A stretch of DNA of 9,782 nt. It comes from Gammaproteobacteria bacterium. Lineage in GTDB: Bacteria; Pseudomonadota; Gammaproteobacteria; Nitrosococcales; Methylophagaceae. A program made the position numbers and the translations under genes. The notes beneath the pieces are model-generated. The model did not search any database. It was not told the DNA's origin and was given only the letters and a program-made list of their open reading frames with translations. Shown here piece after piece: positions 1 through 5,964 of this stretch (position 1 is the first letter of the stretch; the number at the start of each line of letters is the position of its first letter). Location: contig NVVP01000073.1 in NCBI GenBank assembly GCA_002402245.1, forward strand, positions 1 to 9,782. Reading direction: 5' to 3'.

Positions 1-1215
1 TTTGATGATTTATTTAAGCATTTCTTTAGAGGACAAGGTCAACAACCTCAACCTTCACAGGCGCATTCTTTAGGGTCTGGTTTTGTACTGTCTTCAGATG
101 GTTATATTTTAACTAATCATCACGTTATCAAAGATGCCGATGAGATCATTGTTCGCTTTAATGATCGCACCGAACTTGAAGCAACAGTACTTGGCAGTGA
201 TGAGCGTAGTGATGTTGCATTGTTAAAAGTTGAAGCAACAGGCTTAAAAGCCGTTAAGTTAGGCAACTCTGATGAACTACAAGTAGGTGAATGGGTTCTA
301 GCCATTGGTTCTCCATTTGGTTTTGACCATTCAGCAACAGCAGGAATTATCAGTGCACTTGGTCGTAGTTTGCCTAGCGATAGTTATGTGCCTTTCATTC
401 AAACTGATGTCGCTATTAATCCAGGTAATTCAGGTGGACCATTATTTAACCTTGAGGGTGAGGTAATTGGAATTAACTCACAAATTTATAGTCGCACAGG
501 TGGTTTTATGGGCGTTTCATTTGCTATCCCGATGGATGTAGTGATGAATGTGGTCGACCAAATTAAATCACAAGGCTATGTCAGTCGTGGTTGGTTAGGC
601 GTGGTCATTCAAGACGTGACTCGTGAATTGGCTGAATCATTTGGCCTTAATAAGCCACAAGGTGCATTAGTATCGAAAGTAATGCCTGATAGCCCGGCCT
701 CTAAAGCGGGTTTTGAAGCAGGTGATGTGATCTTACGTTTTAATGGCCATGATATTCCTCAATCATCAGACTTACCGCCTATTGTAGGTCGCTCTGAAAT
801 AGGTAAGCCAGCATCAGTTCAAGTGATGCGTAACCATAAACGCATTACGCTTAAAGTAACCATAGAAGAGTTACCTGAAAGTGAAGAGCTAGCAAGAACT
901 GATAGGAATGCAGGTCGTTTATTTGATGAGCGCCTTGCGATAGAAGTGAGCAACCTTACTGATGAACAGCGTGAACAATATGGTCTTGAAGATGAAGGTA
1001 TTATTATTGTTAAGGTTGAACGAGGTGTAGCAGCAGATGCAGGCATTCGTCGTGGTGATGTAATCATGAGCATTAATAATCAAAAAATAACGACTGCCAA
1101 GCAGTTTTTAGACATTGCCAAAGACCTACCAGAAGATAAAGCCATTCCAGTATTAGTTCAACGTGGTAAAGGCGCTTTATTCTTAGCCCTTAAAATAGAA
1201 AAAGAAGATAAATAA
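1..1215 (+). CDS. mucD: MucD/DegQ-like periplasmic serine endoprotease (Do family), 5' end missing
   Basis: Do/HtrA-family proteases degrade or refold damaged envelope proteins in the periplasm. The window opens inside the gene in frame 1 and shows 404 residues; family members have about 470, so the signal peptide and the first 60-80 residues are missing. The trypsin-like triad is complete: His in TNHHV (codon 121-123), Asp in SDVALLKV (211-213) and Ser in NPGNSGGP (430-432). Two PDZ domains follow: the first from about nt 583 (SRGWLGVVIQDV), the second from about nt 930 to the end, closing with an LVQRGKGALFLAL strand. The low-complexity FRGQGQQPQPSQ start and this C-terminus resemble MucD more than DegP or DegS. 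In pseudomonads mucD closes the rpoE-mucAB operon; here a terminator follows directly, so it is last in its transcript. Family is certain; the mucD versus degQ label is inference. Confidence 0.93.
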   Translation, partial: FDDLFKHFFRGQGQQPQPSQAHSLGSGFVLSSDGYILTNHHVIKDADEIIVRFNDRTELEATVLGSDERSDVALLKVEATGLKAVKLGNSDELQVGEWVLAIGSPFGFDHSATAGIISALGRSLPSDSYVPFIQTDVAINPGNSGGPLFNLEGEVIGINSQIYSRTGGFMGVSFAIPMDVVMNVVDQIKSQGYVSRGWLGVVIQDVTRELAESFGLNKPQGALVSKVMPDSPASKAGFEAGDVILRFNGHDIPQSSDLPPIVGRSEIGKPASVQVMRNHKRITLKVTIEELPESEELARTDRNAGRLFDERLAIEVSNLTDEQREQYGLEDEGIIIVKVERGVAADAGIRRGDVIMSINNQKITTAKQFLDIAKDLPEDKAIPVLVQRGKGALFLALKIEKEDK

Positions 1216-1221
1216 TAAACA

Positions 1222-1260
1222 TCTATCATGCCTTATATAATTTAAGGCATGATAGAGTTT
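1222..1260 (+). terminator. Intrinsic terminator after the protease gene
   Basis: A perfect 14-bp stem (1222-1235 with 1243-1256, core TCATGCC/GGCATGA) closes a 7-nt loop. It starts 6 bases after the stop codon and is followed by AGTTTTATTA, a moderate U-rich tail. Confidence 0.8.
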
Positions 1261-1392
1261 TATTACTTCTTAAGTGAACTTATTTATCTTCATAATAATA
1301 GCTTTAAATTGTAATTATTACTTTCCTAAAAACAGCTAGCAAGCTATACTATCCAGCTATTGAAATCTTGTCTTAGAGTAGTTATTTAAATA

Positions 1393-1421
1393 TTGTAGGT
1401 TAGTAAAGTTATTTCTAAAAT
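1393..1421 (+). promoter_or_regulatory. Possible sigma-70 promoter for the tRNA-Leu gene
   Basis: TTGTAG (1393-1398), a 17-bp spacer and TAAAAT (1416-1421) would start transcription near 1428, about 20 nt before the mature tRNA. An alternative -10 (TATACT, 1345-1350) lies farther upstream without a good -35. The region is AT-rich, so chance matches are likely. Confidence 0.35.
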
Positions 1422-1448
1422 GGCTTTATATGAGGTTTAACAGGTTTT

Positions 1449-1824
1449 GCCGGATTGGCGGAATTGGTAGACGCAGGGGATTTTGAAAAGCGTCTGAAGC
1501 TTGAAAGAGACTGAAAAAAAATATGAGTCCCTCCGTTAAGTAATTAATGGTTAGAAAAACTGGATGAATTGCTGGAAAATCTAAACATGTCATGATGTAG
1601 ACTATCAGCAGCCAAGCCCACTGAGTGGGAAGGTTCAGAGACTACCTGAGCATATGCGAATAGGCTTAATAACAGGAAGTAGCTAATGATTAAAGCGTTA
1701 GTGAAACAGCGTCCAGCCCCTTTTGTAGGGTGATGATATAGTCCAACTACCACGAAAGTGATTAGGTTAACGTCAAAATCCCCCGCCGCAAGGTGTCCCG
1801 GTTCGAGTCCGGGATCCGGTACCA
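1449..1824 (+). tRNA. tRNA-Leu, predicted anticodon CAA, interrupted by a group I intron
   Basis: The exons, 1449-1481 and 1773-1824, give a complete class II tRNA with encoded CCA. The acceptor stem pairs 1449-1455 (GCCGGAT) with 1814-1820 (ATCCGGT, including a G1-U72 wobble). The D arm is GCGG-AATTGGTAGA-CGC. The anticodon stem is GGGGA (1476-1480) with TCCCC (1779-1783). The variable arm CGCC-GCAA-GGTG (1784-1795) is typical of leucine tRNAs. The T arm is CCCGG-TTCGAGT-CCGGG (1797-1813), followed by discriminator A and CCA (1821-1824). Joining T1481 to T1773 restores a 7-nt loop TTCAAAA, that is anticodon CAA reading UUG. The CAA call depends on the predicted splice sites. A UAA reading would need an intron ending in C rather than the invariant G, which I consider unlikely. 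Confidence 0.92.
1482..1772 (+). ncRNA. Group I self-splicing intron (about 291 nt) in the tRNA-Leu anticodon loop
   Basis: The core can be folded by eye. P1: exon GGGGAT (1476-1481) pairs with guide GTCCCT (1527-1532), giving the required U-G wobble at the 5' splice site. P10: exon TCA (1773-1775) pairs with TGA (1524-1526). P2: CCGTTAA/TTAATGG (1533-1539/1544-1550) with a GTAA loop. P3: CTGGATG/CGTCCAG (1560-1566/1710-1716). P4: TGCTG/CAGCA (1570-1574/1606-1610). P6: GCC/GGT (1611-1613/1632-1634), with P6a CCCAC/GTGGG. P7: GACTA in TTCAGAGACTAC pairs with TAGTC in GATATAGTCC (1739-1743). P9: a GAAA-capped hairpin (1751-1760). The intron ends in the expected G1772. A 63-nt segment between the P7 5' strand and P3' (1647-1709) folds into P7.1/P7.2-like stems, a feature of subgroup IA. 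No homing endonuclease is encoded. Confidence 0.93.
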
Positions 1825-1828
1825 TATT

Positions 1829-1861
1829 AAAAAGCCCTGATAGAAATATCAGGGCTTTTTT
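1829..1861. terminator. Bidirectional intrinsic terminator between the tRNA and the minus-strand operon
   Basis: A 10-bp stem (1833-1842 AGCCCTGATA with 1847-1856) closes a GAAA tetraloop. It is flanked by A5 on the left and T6 on the right, so either strand ends in a U tract. It lies 4 nt after the tRNA CCA and about 38 nt past the stop of the last minus-strand gene, so it probably serves both transcripts. Confidence 0.88.
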
Positions 1862-1898
1862 ATTTTATGGCCTTTTAGTTATTCTAATAAGGTTCAAA

Positions 1899-2267
1899 CT
1901 AAGTTTCATTAAGCCACTGAATAGCCTTCGATCGGCTATAAAATACCTGTGATATAAACTCGTCTGATCGTAATACTGCACTGTCTATTTCTTCTCGTTC
2001 GGTTTGTTCGCAGCGGATGAGAAAGGCTGTTTTAGCTTTAATTAAAGCGTGCTGTTCTGAAATATATTGTGCAAGCGTTACTTTTTCTAATGGAAAAATA
2101 TGAATTTTTGCCGCAACAAGATTAATTAATATTTTGGGGCTTGGCTTATTTTGCAGTAAAACAAGACCTTCTTTAATCGCTTGCATCCGTTGTTCATAAG
2201 TCACAATATCACTGTATACAACTTCAATAATCCCATCACCACTATCTAATTTAAATGTATAACTCAT
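1899..2267 (-). CDS. Small protein of unknown function at the end of the nitrate-transport operon (possible SpoIIAA/STAS-like fold)
   Basis: A 122-residue soluble protein with no signal peptide or membrane segment. The start ATG at 2267 has AAAGG about 8 nt upstream, and the gene follows nrtD by 23 bp, so it should share that transcript. The alternation of short strands and amphipathic helices (opening FKLDSGDGIIEVVYSDIVTYEQ, middle SPKILINLVAAKIHIFP, end RSKAIQWL) resembles small SpoIIAA-like/STAS-SEC14 proteins of about 120 residues, but I see no diagnostic catalytic motif. A role in nitrate uptake or its control is suggested only by position. An unrelated hitch-hiking gene is equally possible. 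Confidence 0.75.
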   Translation of the reverse strand: MSYTFKLDSGDGIIEVVYSDIVTYEQRMQAIKEGLVLLQNKPSPKILINLVAAKIHIFPLEKVTLAQYISEQHALIKAKTAFLIRCEQTEREEIDSAVLRSDEFISQVFYSRSKAIQWLNET

Positions 2268-2290
2268 AGCTAAACCTTTGTATTTATTAT

Positions 2291-3082
2291 TTAAGCGACT
2301 TTGCGTGCATGTCGTTCATGTAAAAAGTGAATCACTTCTGATCGCAAGTGGTTGTAGTGCACATCATCTGATAGTTCAAGCCGTTTTCTAGGTCGATCGA
2401 GATCAATGGTTAATACTTCACCAATGGTAGCGGAAGGCCCATTGGTCATCATCACTATTTTGTCAGATAACAGCACAGCTTCATCTACATCATGGGTAAT
2501 CATAATGACGGTGTTTTTAAGGTCGGCCTGAATTTCCATTAATGAATCTTGTAGATGAGCACGAGTTAAGGCATCCAGTGCGCCAAAAGGCTCATCCATT
2601 AACAGTACTTTGGGCTCCATAGCTAAGGCCCGAGCAATACCAATGCGTTGTTTCATGCCGCCTGAAATTTCAGAAGGTAATTTATCCTTAGCATGAGTCA
2701 TATGAACAAGTTCAATATTATGGTCAATCCACTGCTTCATTTCCTTGGCTGATTTTTTGCCTTTGAATACAGATTTTACGGCTAACTCAACATTTTCATA
2801 GGCAGTAAGCCAAGGGAAAAGCGAGTGATTTTGAAATACAATGGCTCGATCTGGACCGGGCTCATTAACCTCTTTTCCCTCCAATACAACGCCGCCTGTA
2901 GTGGCTTGATAAAGCCCGCCAACAATATTCATAACGGTTGATTTACCACAACCAGAATGGCCAATAATGCTGACAAACTCACCTTTATCAATAGTTAAAT
3001 TTATATTATCAATGGCCTTAAAGGGGCCATTAGGCGTAGGAAACTCGATACTTACATGATCAATATTTAAATATTTTTGCAT
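2291..3082 (-). CDS. nrtD: ABC transporter ATPase subunit, nitrate/nitrite uptake (NrtD type)
   Basis: A 263-residue cytoplasmic ATPase that would power the NrtB permease. It has all nucleotide-binding motifs: Walker A GHSGCGKST (41-49), Q-loop FQNHSLFPW (Gln84), signature ISGGMKQR (139-146), Walker B VLLMDEP (159-165), D-loop GALD and the switch His197 in ITHD. The SGGM form of the signature is typical of the nitrate/sulfonate/taurine ATPase group. The length fits NrtD, not the larger NrtC, which carries an extra NrtA-like domain. The start is supported by AGGA 7 nt upstream, overlapping the nrtB stop codon 9 bp away, which suggests translational coupling. With nrtA and nrtB upstream it forms a complete importer. 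Nitrate as substrate is inferred from the set; the sequence of this subunit alone would also fit taurine or sulfonate. Confidence 0.93.
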   Translation of the reverse strand: MQKYLNIDHVSIEFPTPNGPFKAIDNINLTIDKGEFVSIIGHSGCGKSTVMNIVGGLYQATTGGVVLEGKEVNEPGPDRAIVFQNHSLFPWLTAYENVELAVKSVFKGKKSAKEMKQWIDHNIELVHMTHAKDKLPSEISGGMKQRIGIARALAMEPKVLLMDEPFGALDALTRAHLQDSLMEIQADLKNTVIMITHDVDEAVLLSDKIVMMTNGPSATIGEVLTIDLDRPRKRLELSDDVHYNHLRSEVIHFLHERHARKVA

Positions 3083-3091
3083 TATTATGTC

Positions 3092-4114
3092 CTAACGAAT
3101 TACTGCGGTTTTATCATAAGAAAAGAATTTTTGTATGCTCAGCATAATGCGATCTAACATGAATCCTAAGATACCAATAGTCAGAACTGCGACCATTATT
3201 CTGCCCAGAGAAGCAGAGCTACCATTTTGGAATTCATCCCAAACAAACTTACCTAATCCTGGGTTTTGAGCTAACATTTCGGCTGCAATCAATACCATCC
3301 AGCCTATGCCTAATGAAATCCTTAAACCGGTAAAGATCATCGGAATAGACGAAGGAATAACAATTTTAAAAACAGTGGTCGCATAACTAAGTCGTAACAC
3401 TCGACCGACGTTAATTAAGTCTTTATCGATTGATGACACACCGACGGCGGTATTAATCAATGTTGGCCATAATGAACATAAGGTCACGGTAATCGCCGAG
3501 GTGACAAATGACTTGGAAAACATCGGATCAGATGACACATACACCGCACTGACCACCATGGTGACAATAGGCAACCAGGCTAGAGGCGATATGGGTTTAA
3601 ATATCTGAATAAGTGGGTTTAGAGCTGAATACAGTGTATTGCTAAGCCCACTTATTACTCCAATAGGTATGGCAATCAGGCTGGCGATAATAAAGCCGAC
3701 AAATACCGTCCATAAACTGGTTAATATTTGGTCAAAATAGGTTTCTTTACCGGTATACGGCCTAACTTTGACTTTGGCATCAGGATCTTTAGCTAATTTA
3801 GCTTGATTACGCTTCTCTTGTCTTTCATGAAACTTAACTTCCTTTTCACGTTCTTGATAGTGTTCATCAACCAGAATTTTGGCTTGTTCAAGCACTTGGC
3901 TCGGGCCGGGAACTTGTCCCAGACTAGTGACTACCTTTGCAGCCCCTATATGCCATAGTCCTAAAAATAACAGGATAGCAATCAAAGGAATGCCGACCAT
4001 TTTAGCCAGGTCTTGTATTTGTTGTTTTGGTGATTCACCTGTTATTAGTTTAACCAAAGGGATAAACCAGGTGAAGCCTGTCATTTCTAATATAGTAATT
4101 ATTTTATCTTTCAT
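3092..4114 (-). CDS. nrtB: ABC transporter permease, nitrate/nitrite uptake (NrtB type)
   Basis: A 340-residue inner-membrane permease forming the channel of the NrtABD importer. Hydrophobic segments lie near residues 40-57, 130-156, 176-192, 203-222, 262-282 and 305-325. The BPD_transp_1 coupling (EAA) region is at about 236-270 (VGRVLRLS...IPSSIPMIFTGLRISLG), the part that docks with the ATPase. Between the first and second segments is a charged, Lys/Glu/Gln-rich linker (about 83-123, for example EREKEVKFHERQEKRNQAK) that is probably helical. It makes this protein longer than the roughly 270-residue sulfonate permeases. The gene sits 75 bp after nrtA, with a strong stem-loop between them, and 9 bp before nrtD. 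The ribosome binding site before its ATG is weak (AAAGAC). Confidence 0.92.
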   Translation of the reverse strand: MKDKIITILEMTGFTWFIPLVKLITGESPKQQIQDLAKMVGIPLIAILLFLGLWHIGAAKVVTSLGQVPGPSQVLEQAKILVDEHYQEREKEVKFHERQEKRNQAKLAKDPDAKVKVRPYTGKETYFDQILTSLWTVFVGFIIASLIAIPIGVISGLSNTLYSALNPLIQIFKPISPLAWLPIVTMVVSAVYVSSDPMFSKSFVTSAITVTLCSLWPTLINTAVGVSSIDKDLINVGRVLRLSYATTVFKIVIPSSIPMIFTGLRISLGIGWMVLIAAEMLAQNPGLGKFVWDEFQNGSSASLGRIMVAVLTIGILGFMLDRIMLSIQKFFSYDKTAVIR

Positions 4115-4140
4115 AATAGTCTTTAGTGAGTCCTTTTAAT

Positions 4141-4171
4141 ATTCGGCTTACCTTTATTAGGTAAGCCGAAT
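4141..4171 (-). promoter_or_regulatory. Intercistronic stem-loop between nrtA and nrtB
   Basis: A perfect 13-bp inverted repeat (ATTCGGCTTACCT with AGGTAAGCCGAAT) has a 5-nt loop. On the transcribed strand it is followed by ATTAAAAGG, not a U run, so it is a poor terminator. It probably stabilises or partly separates the nrtA message, letting the binding protein be made in excess over the permease, as is common in binding-protein-dependent transporters. Confidence 0.7.
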
Positions 4172-4189
4172 CGAGATAATTAAGACGAT

Positions 4190-5590
4190 TTATTCAATAA
4201 CATCTTGGCCTTTTAAACCGATTGAAAACTGCTCTAAATAGGCATTAGGTTTTGAACCATCAAAAGTAATGTTGTCGATAAACTCAGTTTGAGGTGGTTT
4301 GAAACCTGTTTCGCTAGCAAAGTCAGGGAAGTCTTTTGCATCTAATTTACCTTCAGCGATTAACTCTTTAGCAGCAATGGCATAGATATCAGGACGATAG
4401 ACTTTTTTGGCGATATCCATAAACCACGCATCAGTTTTAGGTTCAGCAATTTGTCCCCAACGACGCATTTGGCTTAAATACCAAATAGCATCACTGTAAT
4501 AAGGGTAGGTCGCATTATGACGATAGAACACATTGAAATCGGGAATGTCACGCTTATCACCTTTTTCATATTCAAATGTGCCGGTCATGCTGTTGGCAAT
4601 AACATCATAATCAGCACCGACATAATTGCTTTGAGCCAGAATTTTAACCGCTTCAGGACGATTTCCATTATTGTTTGCATCCAACCATTCGGCTGCACGA
4701 ATCAATGATTTAACCACTGCAATATGTGTATTAGGATTTTTATCCGCCCAAGATTGGCTTACACCAAATACTTTTTCAGGGTTATTTTTCCAAATTTCAT
4801 AATCAGTAATAACCGGCACACCAATACCTTTAAATACCGCTTGTTGATTCCAAGGTTCGCCTACACAGTAACCGTAGATAGTTCCCGCTTCCATGGTTGA
4901 TGGCATTTGTGGTGGTGGAGTAACCGAGAGAAATACATCAGCATCAATTTTTCCACTAACATCACCTTTATGAGGGGCATAATATCCGGGATGGAGCCCG
5001 CCAGCCGCTAACCAATAGCGTAATTCATAATTATGAGTCGATACGGGAAAAACCATGCCCATATTGAATGCTTTACCTTCATCTTTATATTTTTCTACTA
5101 CGGGTTTTAAAGATGATGCACTAATGGGGTGAACAGGCTTACCGTCTTTAATGGGGATGTTAACTTTCATCTGCTCCCAAATTGAATTAGAAACGGTGAT
5201 CGCATTACCATTTAAATCCATACTAAATGCGGTGATGATATCCGCTTTAGTGCCAAAGCCAATGGTGGCTCCAAGAGGCTGACCGGCTAACATATGAGCA
5301 CCATCTAATTGACCATCAATGACACCATCTAATAGTACTTTCCAGTTTGCCTGAGCCTCTAAAGTGACATATAAACCTTCATCTTCAAAAAAACCTTTTT
5401 CATAAGCGATAGCCAAAGGAGCCATATCAGTTAACTTAATGAAACCAAACTTAAGGTCTTCTTTTTCCAACTCCCCGGGTGCAGCCATAGTGGCACCAAA
5501 TGGTAATAATCCGGCCGTAATAATAAAACTTGCGGCGGCGAGTGTTTTAACAATTTTTCTTCGTGAAAATAAAGGTGTTTGGCTGTGCAT
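4190..5590 (-). CDS. nrtA: Nitrate/nitrite ABC transporter substrate-binding protein (NrtA type), Tat-exported
   Basis: The binding protein that captures nitrate or nitrite and hands it to NrtB/NrtD. The best start is the ATG at 5590 (466 residues): GGAG lies 8 nt upstream. The longer frame from 5602 would start with TTG and put that GGAG inside the coding region. The N-terminus has a twin-arginine motif S-R-R-K-I-V-K (residues 9-15), a hydrophobic stretch and likely cleavage near TMA|APG (about 36). The mature part matches the NrtA/NasF family: KLTDMAPLAIAYEKGFFEDEG, STHNYELRYWLAAGG, TPPPQMPSTMEAGTIYGYCVGEPWN. Its length fits free NrtA. It is first in nrtABD-orf122 and preceded by a sigma-54 promoter and a leader terminator. 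The cytoplasmic sensor NasS is a paralogue without a signal peptide; the Tat signal here argues for transport. Confidence 0.93.
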   Translation of the reverse strand: MHSQTPLFSRRKIVKTLAAASFIITAGLLPFGATMAAPGELEKEDLKFGFIKLTDMAPLAIAYEKGFFEDEGLYVTLEAQANWKVLLDGVIDGQLDGAHMLAGQPLGATIGFGTKADIITAFSMDLNGNAITVSNSIWEQMKVNIPIKDGKPVHPISASSLKPVVEKYKDEGKAFNMGMVFPVSTHNYELRYWLAAGGLHPGYYAPHKGDVSGKIDADVFLSVTPPPQMPSTMEAGTIYGYCVGEPWNQQAVFKGIGVPVITDYEIWKNNPEKVFGVSQSWADKNPNTHIAVVKSLIRAAEWLDANNNGNRPEAVKILAQSNYVGADYDVIANSMTGTFEYEKGDKRDIPDFNVFYRHNATYPYYSDAIWYLSQMRRWGQIAEPKTDAWFMDIAKKVYRPDIYAIAAKELIAEGKLDAKDFPDFASETGFKPPQTEFIDNITFDGSKPNAYLEQFSIGLKGQDVIE

Positions 5591-5616
5591 ATTCAACTCC
5601 AAAGTAAATTTTTTCC

Positions 5617-5661
5617 AAAAAAAAAGGCGTCCTCAAGAAAATATTCTTGAAAGACGCCTTT
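5617..5661 (-). terminator. Leader terminator immediately upstream of nrtA (attenuator)
   Basis: On the minus strand, AAAGGCGTC (5661-5653) pairs with GACGCCTTT (5631-5623). A second 7-bp stem TCAAGAA/TTCTTGA and a 4-nt loop lie inside, and nine U residues follow. It ends about 17 nt before the nrtA ribosome binding site and well after the predicted transcription start (about 5721). It therefore must be bypassed for nrtA to be expressed. This is an attenuator rather than the end of nasT alone. Confidence 0.88.
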
Positions 5662-5670
5662 ATCTATATT

Positions 5671-5685
5671 TCCCTACCAGAGGGA
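5671..5685 (-). promoter_or_regulatory. Second leader hairpin of nrtA (non-canonical P2 candidate)
   Basis: TCCCT/AGGGA, 5 bp, closes a CTGGT pentaloop between the P1 hairpin and the terminator. Its position is that of the second ANTAR hairpin. The loop lacks the A1/G4 hexaloop pattern, and its stem does not overlap the terminator arm, so its role is uncertain. Confidence 0.45.
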
Positions 5686-5693
5686 GCAACTAA

Positions 5694-5711
5694 CAATCCG
5701 CCGTTGGATTG
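5694..5711 (-). promoter_or_regulatory. ANTAR-type hexaloop hairpin (P1) in the nrtA leader
   Basis: On the minus strand CAATCC-AACGGC-GGATTG forms a 6-bp stem with a hexanucleotide loop having A at position 1 and G at position 4. This is the known recognition pattern of ANTAR-domain antiterminators (EutV, NasR/NasT). It begins about 10 nt after the predicted transcription start and 33 nt before the terminator stem. The obvious ligand is the NasT encoded just upstream. Confidence 0.78.
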
Positions 5712-5731
5712 CCTATGTATGATTTAGTTAT

Positions 5732-5747
5732 AGCAGAGACTGTGCCA
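5732..5747 (-). promoter_or_regulatory. Sigma-54 promoter of the nrtABD operon
   Basis: Minus-strand TGGCACAGTCTCTGCT fits the consensus TGGCACG-N4-TTGCW, with the invariant GG and GC exactly 10 nt apart. The predicted start is near 5721, giving a leader of about 130 nt. An NtrC-like dyad lies about 120 bp upstream of that start. Confidence 0.82.
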
Positions 5748-5808
5748 GATTTTTAAATATAAATAATATCGTTTTAAATTATGATGTTATATGTTTTCTT
5801 TAAATATT

Positions 5809-5821
5809 TAAGATATTGATG
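5809..5821 (-). promoter_or_regulatory. Possible IHF site between NtrC site and nrtA promoter
   Basis: Minus-strand CATCAATATCTTA differs only at its first base from WATCAA-N4-TTR. It lies between the NtrC-like site and the sigma-54 promoter, where IHF bends DNA in many such promoters. The surroundings are very AT-rich, so chance is not excluded. Confidence 0.3.
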
Positions 5822-5832
5822 ACTCATAAGGA

Positions 5833-5849
5833 TGCATTGTTTTGGTGCA
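5833..5849. promoter_or_regulatory. NtrC-like enhancer site for nrtA
   Basis: TGCATTGTTTTGGTGCA is a 17-bp dyad matching TGCAC-N7-GTGCA with one mismatch. Its centre is about 120 bp upstream of the predicted sigma-54 start, a usual distance for an NtrC enhancer. Confidence 0.68.
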
Positions 5850-5920
5850 TTTATAACAAAGTAGGATTATTTAAAAGGGCAGGAGGAGGGGGACTTAGAG
5901 ATAAAGTGGTCTTGGAACAT

Positions 5921-5956
5921 TACTCCACCTGAAAATAGACATTCCCGAGTGGAGTA
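5921..5956 (-). terminator. Stem-loop just downstream of nasT
   Basis: TACTCCAC (5921-5928) and GTGGAGTA (5949-5956) form an 8-bp stem around a 20-nt loop, starting 8 nt past the nasT stop codon. No U tract follows on the minus strand, so it may be a weak terminator or a 3'-end stabiliser. Confidence 0.4.
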
Positions 5957-5964
5957 CGATTTAT

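Noticed and set aside
819..1073. Minus-strand open frame antisense to the protease gene
   Set aside because: Shadow of a well-supported protease frame with both PDZ domains. The same applies to 120-305.
1449..1824. tRNA-Leu(UAA) interpretation, as in cyanobacterial intron-bearing tRNA-Leu
   Set aside because: It would need the intron to end in C instead of G and would lose the U-G closing P1 pair and the P10 pairing, all of which fit the CAA model.
1544..1825. Minus-strand open frame of 93 codons antisense to the intron and 3' tRNA exon
   Set aside because: It lies entirely over the tRNA-Leu gene and its intron, whose RNA structure explains the sequence; it shows no family features.
1758..1952. 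Plus-strand open frame of 64 codons across the tRNA 3' exon and terminator
   Set aside because: It runs through the tRNA and a terminator hairpin and into the antisense of the last operon gene; no ribosome binding site.
5439..5693. Plus-strand open frame antisense to the start of nrtA and its leader
   Set aside because: It crosses the nrtA signal peptide and the attenuator hairpin in antisense. Its peptide has no recognisable features.
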